Positions 17,000 to 30,385 of a DNA stretch of 64,000 bases are shown one piece after another. The DNA comes from Paenisporosarcina sp. FSL H8-0542 (GTDB lineage: Bacteria > Bacillota > Bacilli > Bacillales_A > Planococcaceae): the NCBI RefSeq assembly GCF_038632915.1, contig NZ_CP152050.1, positions 2,263,001 to 2,327,000 on the forward strand, written 5' to 3'. Position 1 is the stretch's first letter. The number at the start of each line of letters is the position of its first letter. The notes below the pieces were generated by a model. It searched no databases, was not told the DNA's origin, and was given only the letters and a program-made list of their open reading frames with translations. The translations under genes and the position numbers were made by a program.

Positions 17000-19414
17000 T
17001 CACATGATGGATGAAGGGTTTAAGTCAATGGACATTAAAATCCCTTTTTTTATCCAGTCCGTCCGGTAAATACGCGTTAATTGCTGCAATACTTCCGGGA
17101 GCGTCGGTTCTTTTTTGTATTTTATCAAACATTGATAGCGATATCTATTTTGCAAACGACTAATAGACGATGCCGTCGGGCCAATAATTTCAGATTGCGG
17201 AGATAAATTATCACGGAGCCAGTTTGCTGTTTTATGTGCATATTCCGCAGTCATCAAAACATCTTCATGCGTGATTTGAATCAGCACGACATATGTGAAT
17301 GGAGGATATAAAAATTGTTTCCGGTTCATCATTTCCTGATTGTAAAATGGGACAAAGTCGTGCTGTTGTGCGAATTGAATAGCATAGTGTTCGGGGGTGT
17401 AGGTTTGCACGATGACTTCCCCTGCTTTATCATGCCTTCCAGCTCTTCCACTGACTTGGGTTAATAATTGGAACGTTTTTTCGGCAGCTCTGAAATCCGC
17501 TAAATGAAGCGTTGTATCAGCTGACAAGACCCCTACTAATGTGATATTTGGGAAATCAAGACCTTTGGCAATCATTTGCGTGCCAAGCAGAATATCGGCT
17601 TTTCCTTCTCCGAACAGATTCAGAATGTGTTCATGTGATCCTTTTTTTCGAGTGGTATCCACGTCCATACGCAGTACCCTTGCAGTTGGAAACAATCGGG
17701 CAATTTCTTCTTCTACTTTTTGAGTACCTGTTCCAAAGAATCGGATATGCTCACTGCTGCATTCTGGACAAGTAGTAGGCACTTGGGACTCTTCACCACA
17801 ATAGTGACATTTAATCTTTTCCTGATGGCGATGATAGGTCATGGAAATATCACAGTTTGGACATTCTACCACGGTACCACAATCCCGACAGAGAACAAAT
17901 GACGAGTGACCACGACGATTCAGGAACAACACCATCTGTTCCTGCTTGTCCAGTCTCACATTGATCGCTTCTGCCAGTTCCAGAGAAAACATGGAGCGGT
18001 TGCCGTTTTTCAATTGCTCTCGCATATCGACGACAGACACTTCAGGTAATGCCTGTTCTTTTGGTCTGTTGGCCAACGTCAACAAAGCATAATTCCCTTT
18101 TTTGGCACGTGCAAATGACTCAAGTGACGGCGTGGCACTTCCTAAAATAACTGGACATTTGTGATATTCACTTCGCCAGATTGCAACATCTCGTGCATGA
18201 TAACGAGGTGAATCGTCCTGCTTATAAGTTCCTTCATGTTCCTCGTCCAAAATGATGATGCCAACATTTTGAAATGGAGCAAATATGGCTGAACGGGCAC
18301 CCACGACCACTTTTACTTCGCCGCGTTTGATTTTTCGCCATTCATCGTATTTTTCCCCAGTCGATAATCCACTATGCAATACAGCCACAAGTGAACCAAA
18401 ACGTTCTTTAAAGCGATTGGTCATTTGTGGCGTAAGTGAAATCTCAGGTACCAGAACGATGGCTTCTTTATCGTCCATCAATGAACGCTCAATCGCCTGT
18501 AAATAGACTTCTGTCTTGCCACTGCCCGTAATGCCATGAAGAAGAAAAGTTCTAGCATCCTGTTCGTCATATGAATGGATGATTTCACTCAGTGCGAGGT
18601 GTTGTTCATTTGTTAAAGCAAGTTTTGTTGTTACATTTATCGTTCTGTCCGCATACGGATCCCGGTAGATTTCTTCCATTTGCATTGATGCTGCGCCTTT
18701 TTCTAAAACCGCTTGTAAGACCGCATTTGTCGTACTGAGACGTTTCAATAAATCTGCTGAGACAATTCGTTCTCCTGCATGATCCATCATCCATTTGACA
18801 ACATCTTTTTGCTTCTTGGCTTGGTTGGAAATGCTGTCATAAATCAGGTTCAAACGTTCCATATCAGATTCGATGTGAATCATTCTTACTTTTTTTACGG
18901 CAGTTTTTTGTTTGACCGATGTTTCCAGTGCCAAAATGTCTTCCTTCACCAATTTTTTGATGAGTGCAAGCAATTCTTTCGGTTCATCTACTTTTAACTC
19001 TACTTGGTCTTTTTGCTGAAACAAGGCTTGTACACTTTGCGGAAGCTCCGCATGATGATCAACAATTCGCACTATCTTTTCATACTTCGCACGTAACGCC
19101 GAAGGCAACATGACTTGAAGGGCATCAATTTCGTAACATAAAGTATGTCGTTTCAACCATTTTGTCATTTCGAGCATTTCCTGCGTCAATATCGGTTCAA
19201 TATCGAGCAGTTCACCAATCGGTTTTTGTTTTTCAGCAGGGACATCCGTGTCACTTTTTAGTGCCGTAACAAATCCAAGAACTTGCCGATTGCCAAAAGG
19301 AACTTTAACCCGACTGCCACTTTCAATCAGGTCTTGAAACTTTTCAGGGACCACGTAATCAAATGGTCGATCAATGGGATAAGCCGCTACGTCAACAATG
19401 ACTTCAGCGTACAT
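17000..19414 (-). CDS. priA: primosomal replication-restart helicase PriA
   Basis: PriA reloads the replisome at abandoned forks. The 804-residue protein has a 3'-DNA binding domain, Walker A (G-I-T-G-S-G-K-T-E-V), D-E-E-H (I-I-L-D-E-E-H-E-G-T-Y), and the zinc region C-R-D-C...C-P-N-C...C-H-Y-C-G...C-P-E-C with eight paired cysteines. Helicase motifs G-T-Q-M-I-A-K-G-L-D-F and Q-V-S-G-R-A-G-R follow. I take ATG 19414, which begins the conserved M-Y-A-E-V-I-V-D-V and overlaps the coaBC stop; a GTG at 19432 is the alternative. Confidence 0.96.
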   Translation of the reverse strand: MYAEVIVDVAAYPIDRPFDYVVPEKFQDLIESGSRVKVPFGNRQVLGFVTALKSDTDVPAEKQKPIGELLDIEPILTQEMLEMTKWLKRHTLCYEIDALQVMLPSALRAKYEKIVRIVDHHAELPQSVQALFQQKDQVELKVDEPKELLALIKKLVKEDILALETSVKQKTAVKKVRMIHIESDMERLNLIYDSISNQAKKQKDVVKWMMDHAGERIVSADLLKRLSTTNAVLQAVLEKGAASMQMEEIYRDPYADRTINVTTKLALTNEQHLALSEIIHSYDEQDARTFLLHGITGSGKTEVYLQAIERSLMDDKEAIVLVPEISLTPQMTNRFKERFGSLVAVLHSGLSTGEKYDEWRKIKRGEVKVVVGARSAIFAPFQNVGIIILDEEHEGTYKQDDSPRYHARDVAIWRSEYHKCPVILGSATPSLESFARAKKGNYALLTLANRPKEQALPEVSVVDMREQLKNGNRSMFSLELAEAINVRLDKQEQMVLFLNRRGHSSFVLCRDCGTVVECPNCDISMTYHRHQEKIKCHYCGEESQVPTTCPECSSEHIRFFGTGTQKVEEEIARLFPTARVLRMDVDTTRKKGSHEHILNLFGEGKADILLGTQMIAKGLDFPNITLVGVLSADTTLHLADFRAAEKTFQLLTQVSGRAGRHDKAGEVIVQTYTPEHYAIQFAQQHDFVPFYNQEMMNRKQFLYPPFTYVVLIQITHEDVLMTAEYAHKTANWLRDNLSPQSEIIGPTASSISRLQNRYRYQCLIKYKKEPTLPEVLQQLTRIYRTDWIKKGILMSIDLNPSSIM

Positions 19415-20618
19415 AATGTAAATCTTTCTCACGGGCCAAAACGGTCTCGAACAATTTATTAGCCAATTGTTTTTTCGTCATATTGTCAAAATGCTGGACA
19501 TAATTTTCTTTGCCAATCAGCACAACAGTATTGGTGTCTGTCCCAAAACCGCTATCCTCTTTTGTAACATCATTAGCTACAATATAATCCGCATTTTTCT
19601 TTGAAAGTTTTCCTTGTGCATACATCTCGACATCGTTTGTTTCAGCAGCGAAACCGATCAACAGTTGATGCGTTTTCTTTTGCCCAAGTGTCATGAGGAT
19701 ATCGGTAGTGCGTTCAAGTTCTAAGGTAGAGTCACCAGCTTGTTTCTTCATTTTTTGCCCAAATACGAACTTTGGACGATAATCTGCGACAGCTGCCGTT
19801 TTCACGACAATATCAGCATCATCAAAATGCTGTAACACGGCTTGCAGCATTTCTTCTGCACTTTCCACATTCTCAACAGTTACCCCTGAAGGAATTGGCA
19901 ATGAAACGGGACCAGAGACAAGAACCGTTTCCGCTCCAAGTTTTGTCGCCGCTTCAGCCAGCGCATAGCCCATTTTCCCTGAGGAAAAGTTAGTCAAAAA
20001 TCGTACTGGATCTATTCGCTCACGTGTTGGACCTGCAGTAATCACAACTTTTTTGCCTATCAACGGCAATTCTTTCGGCTGAAAAAATGCGTCGACCAAT
20101 GCCACGATTTTTTCTGGTTCTTCCAATCTTCCTTTTCCTACATACCCACAAGCCAAAAAACCTTCTGACGGTTCAATGAATTCATAACCATCTGCTGCTA
20201 GAGTGGAAATATTTCGTTTCACTGCGGGGTGATCGTACATATGTACATTCATAGCTGGTGCAATCCAAACCTTGGCGGTGGTAGCTAACAGGGTCGTCGT
20301 CAGCATATCGTCACCAAGTCCATTGGCAAGTTTGCCGATGACGTTCGCTGTTGCAGGTGCCACGATAACTAAATCTGCCCAATCTGCCAGGTTGATATGT
20401 GCGATGACATTTGAATCTTTTTCATCAAATGTATCTGTATAAACATCATTACGAGACATTACTTGAAAGCTCAGTGGCTGCACAAACTTTGTGGCAGATT
20501 CGGTCATGATGACTTTGACATCCGCTCCTGCTTGCGACAATTTACTAACAAGGGCAACAGCTTTATAAACTGCAATACCACCAGCTACGCACAATAAGAT
20601 TTTTTTGTTTGCTAGCAT
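19404..20618 (-). CDS. coaBC: bifunctional phosphopantothenoylcysteine decarboxylase / phosphopantothenate-cysteine ligase
   Basis: CoaBC carries out two successive coenzyme A steps: ligation of cysteine to 4'-phosphopantothenate and decarboxylation to 4'-phosphopantetheine. The N-terminal flavoprotein domain shows G-G-I-A-V-Y-K-A, P-A-M-N-V-H-M near 135 and the G-C-G-type C-G-Y-V-G-K-G. The C-terminal ligase domain shows I-T-A-G-P-T-R-E-R-I-D-P-V-R and A-A-V-A-D-Y-R-P. ATG 20618 is chosen for its AAGGAAGAT site and because it begins the conserved core. Confidence 0.96.
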   Translation of the reverse strand: MLANKKILLCVAGGIAVYKAVALVSKLSQAGADVKVIMTESATKFVQPLSFQVMSRNDVYTDTFDEKDSNVIAHINLADWADLVIVAPATANVIGKLANGLGDDMLTTTLLATTAKVWIAPAMNVHMYDHPAVKRNISTLAADGYEFIEPSEGFLACGYVGKGRLEEPEKIVALVDAFFQPKELPLIGKKVVITAGPTRERIDPVRFLTNFSSGKMGYALAEAATKLGAETVLVSGPVSLPIPSGVTVENVESAEEMLQAVLQHFDDADIVVKTAAVADYRPKFVFGQKMKKQAGDSTLELERTTDILMTLGQKKTHQLLIGFAAETNDVEMYAQGKLSKKNADYIVANDVTKEDSGFGTDTNTVVLIGKENYVQHFDNMTKKQLANKLFETVLAREKDLHYVR

Positions 20619-20640
20619 GAACAATCTTCCTTTCTCAAAC

Positions 20641-20685
20641 AACAAACTCCCAAAGCATCTGACTGTCTTAGGGAGTTTTTTGGGT
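20641..20685. terminator. weak hairpin between rpoZ and coaBC
   Basis: AACTCCC and GGGAGTT pair across a longer loop. A T run follows on the plus strand and a looser T-rich stretch on the minus strand. It could attenuate read-through from rpoZ into coaBC. Low certainty. Confidence 0.3.
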
Positions 20686-20697
20686 AAATACTATTTT

Positions 20698-20921
20698 TTA
20701 AATTTCGTCTTCGTAAATAGTTGCTTCGTCTTGAACTTCTTTTGTTAAAGCGCCTGATGCCACTTCTTCCAATGCTCTGCCTACATACTTCAAGGACACA
20801 TACGACTCAAGACGCTCTCCGCCTTCTTCTTGTAATTGGCGAGCACGTTTTGAAGCCAAACTCACTAGTGAGTATTTTGAATCGATTTTGCTTTTTAATG
20901 AATCAACTGATGGATATAACA

Positions 20922-20922
<1 letters not shown>
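20698..20922 (-). CDS. rpoZ: RNA polymerase omega subunit
   Basis: This 74-residue protein has the omega pattern: M-L-Y-P-S-V-D-S-L, S-K-Y-S-L-V-S-L-A-S-K-R-A-R-Q-L and a C-terminal acidic tail. Omega binds the beta' C-terminus and helps polymerase assembly. The ATG overlaps the gmk stop (TAATG). The gmk-rpoZ-coaBC-priA order is standard in Firmicutes. Confidence 0.96.
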
Positions 20923-21542
<620 letters not shown>

Positions 21543-21559
21543 TCAATCCCTCTTTTTAT

Positions 21560-21811
21560 CTATTCGGCTTGATCTATCACACGTGTCACCATGGTTTCAG
21601 CATGGACTGCAGATAAAACCACATGTTCACTATCCATAACAAATATCGCGCGGGTTTTTTTACCATAAGTTGCGTCAATCAAAAACCCTTTGTCCCTTGC
21701 CTCTTGAACGAGACGCTTAATCGGCGCAGATTCAGGCTGCAAGATGGAGATGATTCGTTCAACTGCGACCACACTACCGTTTCCGATATTAATAAACTTA
21801 AGAGTTGGCAC
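21560..21811 (-). CDS. remA: RemA-family DNA-binding regulator (DUF370, YlzA)
   Basis: The 83-residue protein matches the RemA/YlzA family: [28 protein letters not shown] and H-V-V-L-S-A-V-H. In B. subtilis RemA is a multimeric DNA-binding activator of matrix operons; whether it regulates a matrix here is unknown. It is divergent from rqcH and first in the run to gmk. The yicC-like gene yloC, which precedes remA in B. subtilis, is absent. Confidence 0.93.
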   Translation of the reverse strand: MPTLKFINIGNGSVVAVERIISILQPESAPIKRLVQEARDKGFLIDATYGKKTRAIFVMDSEHVVLSAVHAETMVTRVIDQAE

Positions 21812-21924
21812 AGTCGTTCCTCCTAAAGAGCTTCAACTTTCTTTGTTACACACTTAGGCAATTATATCACATTTCCCTTGTAAAATGATAAGATAGAGCA
21901 AAACGTTTTGAAAGAGGAATACTT

Positions 21925-23616
21925 ATGGCATTTGATGGCTTATTTACAAAAGCAATGACGCACGAACTTCAACAATTGGTATCCGGAAGAATTTCGAAAA
22001 TACACCAACCTAACTCACAAGAAATTGTGTTGCATATCCGTGCGGCCGGAAAAAACAGCCGCTTACTTATTTCCATCCACCCTTCCTACTCACGCATTCA
22101 TGTTACGAATGAAGCGATTGATAACCCTTCAGAACCACCAATGTTTTGCATGTTATTACGAAAACATCTGGAAGGTGGATTCATTTCATCCATTTCCCAA
22201 CTTGAAATGGATCGCGTGATTATTTTGCGTGTAGAAAGTAAAAATGAAATTGGGGACGACATGGTACGGGAACTCCATATCGAAATCATGGGCCGACACA
22301 GCAATGTCATTTTGGTGGATCCTGAACGAAATCTAATTTTGGACAGTTTAAAACATCTATCGCCTTCTGTGAACAGCTATAGAACGATTTTGCCAGGTCA
22401 ACCACATATCGCACCACCGAAACAAGATAAAGTGAACCCATATGAAGTGGACGAATCATTGTTGAACGAATTGCTGGATACAGACGATGTTTCCAAAGCC
22501 GTTCTGTCTCAGCTTGCTGGCTTTTCTCCACTGCAGGCAAAAGAACTTGCTTATCGTCTAGCTGACAGCAACGAATCCAAATATGAAGTGTATCGCAAAT
22601 TCCTCGATGAATTTGATAATGCTCAACCTAAAGGTACGTATGTGGAAAGTGGCAATAAAGCCATTTTCTCAAGTGTTGATCTTTCACACATCGAAGGCAA
22701 CCAAGTACACTATGATTCGCTTGGTTTATTGCTAGATAAAGTGTACTTTGCACGCGCAGAACGTGATCGAGTAAAACAGCAAGCAGGCGATTTGGAACGC
22801 TGGTTGCAAAATGAACTCGACAAGTTGAAATTAAAAATGAAGAAACTCGCGAAAGAAAAATCAAACGCAGAAAAACTGGAAACGTTCCAACTCCATGGCG
22901 AACTTTTGATGGCCAACCTCTATACGTTCGAAAAAGGAATGACCGAAGCTCAAGTGATAAATTATTACGATGAAGAGAATGCCGTCATCACCATCCCATT
23001 GAGCCTTAGAAAAACGCCGGTTGAAAATGCACAAAGTTTTTTCACAAAATACAACAAAGCCAAAACCGCTTTATTGAAAACGCAACAACAAATGGATAAA
23101 ACCAAAGACGATATCGATTATTTGGAAATGCTGCAACAACAAGTCATGCAAGCATCTCCACAGGATATTGAAGAGATTCGCGAAGAACTTGCCGAACAAG
23201 GCTGGATGAAAGCCCGCATTTCGAAAAAGAAAAAGAAAGTCGTGAAACCAACACCTGAAAATTTCGTATCCTCTACAGGATTGCCAATTTCGGTAGGAAA
23301 AAATAACAAGCAAAATGATTATTTAACATTTAAAATCGCTAATAAATCACAAACTTGGTTCCATACAAAAGATATTCCTGGATCCCATGTCGTCATTCAT
23401 GACAATGAACCGGATGAAACGTCGATTTTGGAAGCAGCGAGACTGGCAGCTTATTTCAGTAAAGCACGTGACTCTTCTTCCGTGCCGGTGGATTATACAG
23501 AAGTACGCCATGTAAAAAAACCGAATGGCTCAAAACCCGGATTCGTTATTTATTTTGAACAAAAGACGGTTTTTGTGACACCAAGTGAAGATTTAGTGAG
23601 GAACCTTCGAAAATAA
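21925..23616 (+). CDS. rqcH: ribosome quality control protein RqcH (NFACT/FbpA family)
   Basis: RqcH binds the obstructed 50S subunit and adds C-terminal alanine tails to stalled chains, marking them for degradation. The 563-residue protein has an N-terminal NFACT-N domain (M-A-F-D-G-L-F-T), a helix-hairpin-helix region, a long charged coiled coil (about 290-440) and a C-terminal NFACT-R domain with T-W-F-H-T-K-D-I-P-G-S-H-V-V-I. It was once annotated as a fibronectin-binding protein. It is monocistronic, with its own terminator. Confidence 0.95.
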   Translation: MAFDGLFTKAMTHELQQLVSGRISKIHQPNSQEIVLHIRAAGKNSRLLISIHPSYSRIHVTNEAIDNPSEPPMFCMLLRKHLEGGFISSISQLEMDRVIILRVESKNEIGDDMVRELHIEIMGRHSNVILVDPERNLILDSLKHLSPSVNSYRTILPGQPHIAPPKQDKVNPYEVDESLLNELLDTDDVSKAVLSQLAGFSPLQAKELAYRLADSNESKYEVYRKFLDEFDNAQPKGTYVESGNKAIFSSVDLSHIEGNQVHYDSLGLLLDKVYFARAERDRVKQQAGDLERWLQNELDKLKLKMKKLAKEKSNAEKLETFQLHGELLMANLYTFEKGMTEAQVINYYDEENAVITIPLSLRKTPVENAQSFFTKYNKAKTALLKTQQQMDKTKDDIDYLEMLQQQVMQASPQDIEEIREELAEQGWMKARISKKKKKVVKPTPENFVSSTGLPISVGKNNKQNDYLTFKIANKSQTWFHTKDIPGSHVVIHDNEPDETSILEAARLAAYFSKARDSSSVPVDYTEVRHVKKPNGSKPGFVIYFEQKTVFVTPSEDLVRNLRK

Positions 23617-23624
23617 GCTACACG

Positions 23625-23656
23625 AAAGCCATCCAACAAATTGTTGGATGGCTTTT
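23625..23656 (+). terminator. intrinsic terminator of rqcH
   Basis: A long perfect stem (AAAGCCATCCAACAA / TTGTTGGATGGCTTT) is followed by a T run. It starts 9 bases after the rqcH stop. Confidence 0.92.
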
Positions 23657-23742
23657 TCTGATAACTTTTAAAAGCAAAAAACACCATTCTATAGTGTATG
23701 ATAAGAACGGTAAATTGGAACCAGTGAAAGTGGGAAGTACTC

Positions 23743-24075
23743 ATGTTTCTAACAATATTTTTTTATACAATGGCCCCCTTGCTTGCTATTAACTTTGCAA
23801 GAACAGGGATTCATATGATAAATGGTAAATTTGTTGAGGAACTAGAACAAACTTTAGAGAAGAATAGTAAACTTCGTTTTCTCAATACAATTTTCATTTT
23901 CGGGTTTTTTGTCATTCTTCTCAAAATGATTTTCCCTCTGAAAGTGGCCAATGTTTTAATAAAAATTGTTTATTTTACTTTGGGGATCTTATTCGTCATA
24001 TTAGCGTTATTAATGATGTATATAATCATTACTGATGGGAATTCAATTATTTCAGAAGTCAGAAAAGATATGTAA
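23743..24075 (+). CDS. small multi-pass membrane protein, function unknown
   Basis: This 110-residue protein has hydrophobic helices at about 1-18, 48-68 and 78-100, separated by a charged segment (E-E-L-E-Q-T-L-E-K-N-S-K). A weak site (AAGTGGGAAG) lies a few bases before the ATG and a strong terminator follows the stop. It sits alone between rqcH and the 3' end of the pyr operon, where B. subtilis has the calcium ATPase gene yloB. I recognise no family, and base composition is more AT-rich than the neighbours. Confidence 0.55.
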   Translation: MFLTIFFYTMAPLLAINFARTGIHMINGKFVEELEQTLEKNSKLRFLNTIFIFGFFVILLKMIFPLKVANVLIKIVYFTLGILFVILALLMMYIIITDGNSIISEVRKDM

Positions 24076-24080
24076 GATTA

Positions 24081-24127
24081 AAAATAGGATGCCTGTGTGC
24101 AACAAGTGCACTGGCATCCTATTTTTT
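24081..24127. terminator. bidirectional terminator between the small membrane gene and pyrE
   Basis: A 13-bp stem (AAAATAGGATGCC / GGCATCCTATTTT) with A and T runs on both sides can stop both the plus-strand gene and the leftward pyr operon that ends at 24168. Confidence 0.85.
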
Positions 24128-24167
24128 GGATGGATTTATTTATATGTAACTGAAATTCAGTCCGTCT

Positions 24168-24796
24168 TTATAGCTTCCCATATTTCAGTTTTTCGTGCCA
24201 CTCCATCAGCTTAGGTTTGTCATCGTCAGCGATTTGCTTCGCAAGTGTTGCCTCTTCGATTAATGCATCAAAGTTTGTTAAGCTGACATATGGAATTCCT
24301 GCTTCATCAAATAATTCGTCCGCTCGTTTTAAATGATAAGTAAAAATACACACCACACCCAGAACTTCGCAACCTTGCTGTTCCAGCGCACGAACGGCCT
24401 CGATGCTGCTACCACCTGTCGAAATCAAATCTTCAACGACAATCACTTTTTGGCCAGGTACAATTTTTCCTTCAATTTGATTGCCACGTCCATGCTCTTT
24501 TGCTTTTGAACGAACATAGACCATAGGCAAATTAAGGGCATCACTTACCCACGCAGCGTGTGGAATGCCCGCTGTCGCCGTCCCAGCTACTACTTCTGTT
24601 TGTGGGAAAAACTCACGGATATTTGCCGCTAAAGCTTCGGCAATTTGTTTACGTACAGTTGGACTCGACATGGTCAAACGGTTGTCACAATAAATCGGTG
24701 AAGATATTCCAGAAGTCCATGTAAATGGATCTTGAGGTCGTAATTCCACAGCACCTATCGACAATAATGCTCCTGCTATTTCATGTTGCTGACTTT

Positions 24797-24800
<4 letters not shown>
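24168..24800 (-). CDS. pyrE: orotate phosphoribosyltransferase
   Basis: PyrE joins orotate and PRPP to give OMP. The PRPP-binding loop [12 protein letters not shown] lies near residue 117, with the flexible [10 protein letters not shown] loop near 93. The start is ATG 24800, overlapping the pyrF stop (ATGA); the longer frame begins inside pyrF. It is last in the pyr operon. Confidence 0.97.
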
Positions 24801-27187
<2,387 letters not shown>

Positions 27188-27191
<4 letters not shown>

Positions 27192-30100
27192 CCAAAAACC
27201 CCCTGTGTCGGCATCTCCTCGGCTTGGAATGTCATCGATTCAATGACTCGTAACATCGCTTCTGCTGTGTCCAGCGACGTTAAGCAAGGAATTCCATTTT
27301 CTACAGACTCACGTCGGATTCGGAACCCATCACTCTCTGGCAATTTACCTTTTGTTAACGTGTTAATGACGAACTGGGCATCTCCTTTTTGGATGTAGTC
27401 CAGTAAAGTTGGACCTTCACTGCCAATTTTATTAACTGTTGTAACCGGTATTCCCGCTTCTTTTAAGGCATTTGCCGTTCCTTCAGTAGCAAGAATTCTG
27501 TAACCGATCGACGTGAAGCGATTCGCAATCGATACTGCTTCTTCTTTATCCTTGTCGGCGATTGTCATCAATACTGAACCGTGATCTTTGATTTCCATTC
27601 CTGCAGCCACTAAGCCTTTATAAAGTGCTTTTTCAAGCGTGATATCTTTCCCCATGACTTCCCCGGTCGATTTCATTTCAGGTCCCAATGTAATATCCAC
27701 TCGGCGCAGTTTCGCAAAGCTGAATACTGGCACTTTCACGAAAACACCTCTAGGTGAAGGCGCAAGTCCATTTGCAATTCCTTGAGAAGGGAGCGATTGT
27801 CCCAAAATTGCTTTTGTCGCAATCTTCGCCATTGGAATATTCGTAATCTTACTTAGGAAAGGAACCGTTCGGCTTGAACGTGGATTCACTTCAATCACAT
27901 AAACTTCGCCTTTAGAGATAACATATTGGATATTCAGTAAACCAATGATGTTCAGGCCTTTTGCAAGTCGAGTCGTGTAATCCACGAGCGTATTCACTTG
28001 TTCGCACGTTAAATTCTGTGGTGGATAGACTGCAATCGAGTCACCCGAGTGAACACCCGCTCGTTCGATATGTTCCATAATTCCTGGAATGCATACATTT
28101 TCTCCGTCTGAGATGGCATCGACTTCAATTTCGGTACCAGTTAAATAACGGTCGACCAATACTGGATGTTCCGGACTTGCCTGAACTGCATGCTCCATGT
28201 AATGAGCAAGTTCTTCTTGATTGTAAACAATTTGCATAGCACGTCCGCCTAAGACGTATGAAGGACGAACTAGTACCGGATAGCCGATTTCATTGCCGAT
28301 TGCCACTGCTTGTTCTGATGAAACAGCTGTCTTGCCCATTGGTTGTGGGATACCGATTTCATGCAGTGCACGTTCAAATTTATCGCGATTTTCTGCACGG
28401 TCCAGATCTTCCAAAGAAGTTCCCAGGATTTGAACACCACGTTCCTGCAGTTTATCCGCTAAGTTGATGGCTGTTTGTCCTCCGAACTGAACGACAACGC
28501 CTTTTGGTTGTTCCAGATCCACTATGTGCATGACATCTTCAATTGTTAAAGGTTCAAAATAAAGCTTGTCCGAGATGGAGAAATCCGTTGATACTGTTTC
28601 TGGGTTGCTATTGATAATGATGGCTTCATAACCTGCTTCTTTGATTGCCCATACAGAATGTACGGTTGCATAGTCAAACTCGACACCTTGACCGATTCGG
28701 ATTGGTCCTGAACCAAGCACGATGACACTTTCTTTATCTGTCTTGATTGATTCATTTTCATCTTCGTATGTTCCGTAGAAATAAGGTGTTTCCGATTCAA
28801 ATTCTGCCGCACATGTATCCACCATTTTAAAGACTGGAATCAAGTTCAGTTCTTTTCTCCAGTTGTAGATAGTCAATTCATCGCTATTCCATAATGCTGC
28901 TAGCGTCGCATCTGCAAACCCCATGCGCTTCGCCTTTTTCGCCACTTCGAAATCAAACGGATGGCTAGAAACCACTTCTTCGTACTTCACGATATTTTGA
29001 AATTTATTGAGGAAGAATAAATCGATTTGACTCCACTCATGTATGGTGTCAATCGTGACTCCTCGTCTTAAAGCTTCCCCGATGAAGAACAGTCGTTCAT
29101 CACCTGCACGTCGGATACGTTTTTCAATCCATTCATCTGACATGGCATCCGCGTTTTTCAGATCTAAATGGAATTGACCTGTCTCAAGTGAACGCACGGC
29201 TTTCAGAATAGATTCCTCGAACGTTCTTCCCATCGCCATTACTTCTCCTGTTGCTTTCATTTGTGTACCTAAATTTCGTTTAGCCGATTCGAATTTATCA
29301 AATGGCCAGCGCGGAATTTTAGTAACGACATAATCGAGCGCAGGCTCAAAGCATGCATAAGTTTTGCCGGTAACCGGATTCATCATTTCATCCAGTGTCA
29401 AACCGACAGCAATTTTAGCAGCCAGTTTGGCGATTGGGTAACCTGTCGCTTTTGAAGCCAGTGCAGACGAACGGCTTACCCTTGGATTCACTTCAATGAT
29501 GTAGTAGTTGAAGCTGTATGGATCCAGTGCTAATTGAACATTACAGCCACCTTCGATTTTTAATGCGCGGATAATTTTAAGGGAGACATTGCGCAACATT
29601 TGATACTCACGGTCTGATAAAGTCTGACTTGGCGCAACGACGATGGAATCTCCTGTATGAATACCTACCGGGTCAACGTTTTCCATGTTACAGACTACGA
29701 TGGCATTGTCATTGGAGTCTCTCATAACCTCGTATTCTACTTCTTTGAAGCCAGCGATTGATTTTTCAAGTAGACACTGAGTAACAGGACTGTATTTCAG
29801 ACCACTCGTCACTGTTTCAAGAAGCTCTTCGTCGTTGTGGCATATTCCTCCACCAGTTCCCCCAAGCGTAAATGCAGGACGGACGATGACAGGGTAACCG
29901 ATTCGTTTAACGAATGCCTCGGCTTCCTGCATGTTATGAATGATGTCACTTTCTGGAACGGGTTCGTTCAAGTCGTTCATCAGTGTACGGAATAAATCAC
30001 GATCTTCCGCTTTATGAATAGCTTCCAATTTCGTGCCTAGTATTTCAATGTTCAACTCTTGCAGAATTCCTGATTCGTCCAATTCAATCGCCATGTTCAA

Positions 30101-30385
30101 GCCAGTTTGTCCACCTAAAGTAGGCAGAAGGGCATCTGGACGTTCTTTGCGTAAAATTCGACTTACGAAATCCAATGTAATCGGTTCGATATAGACTTTG
30201 TCCGCAATTTCAGTATCGGTCATGATAGTTGCCGGATTTGAGTTGATGAGAATGACCCGATAGCCTTCTTCTTTTAAAGCTAGACAAGCTTGTGTTCCAG
30301 CATAGTCAAATTCAGCTGCTTGACCGATTACAATCGGACCGGATCCGATGACGAGAATGGTTTCTATATCTTTACGTTTAGGCAT
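27188..30385 (-). CDS. carB: carbamoyl-phosphate synthase large subunit
   Basis: The 1065-residue protein has the duplicated ATP-grasp structure typical of CarB. Each half begins with [11 protein letters not shown] or [11 protein letters not shown] and has an E-V-N-P-R-x-S-R-(S/T) motif. A C-terminal MGS-like allosteric domain follows (about 930-1065). It makes carbamoyl phosphate from bicarbonate, ATP and ammonia supplied by CarA. It is part of the pyr operon, so this is the pyrimidine-controlled enzyme (PyrAB), overlapping both neighbours. Confidence 0.98.
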
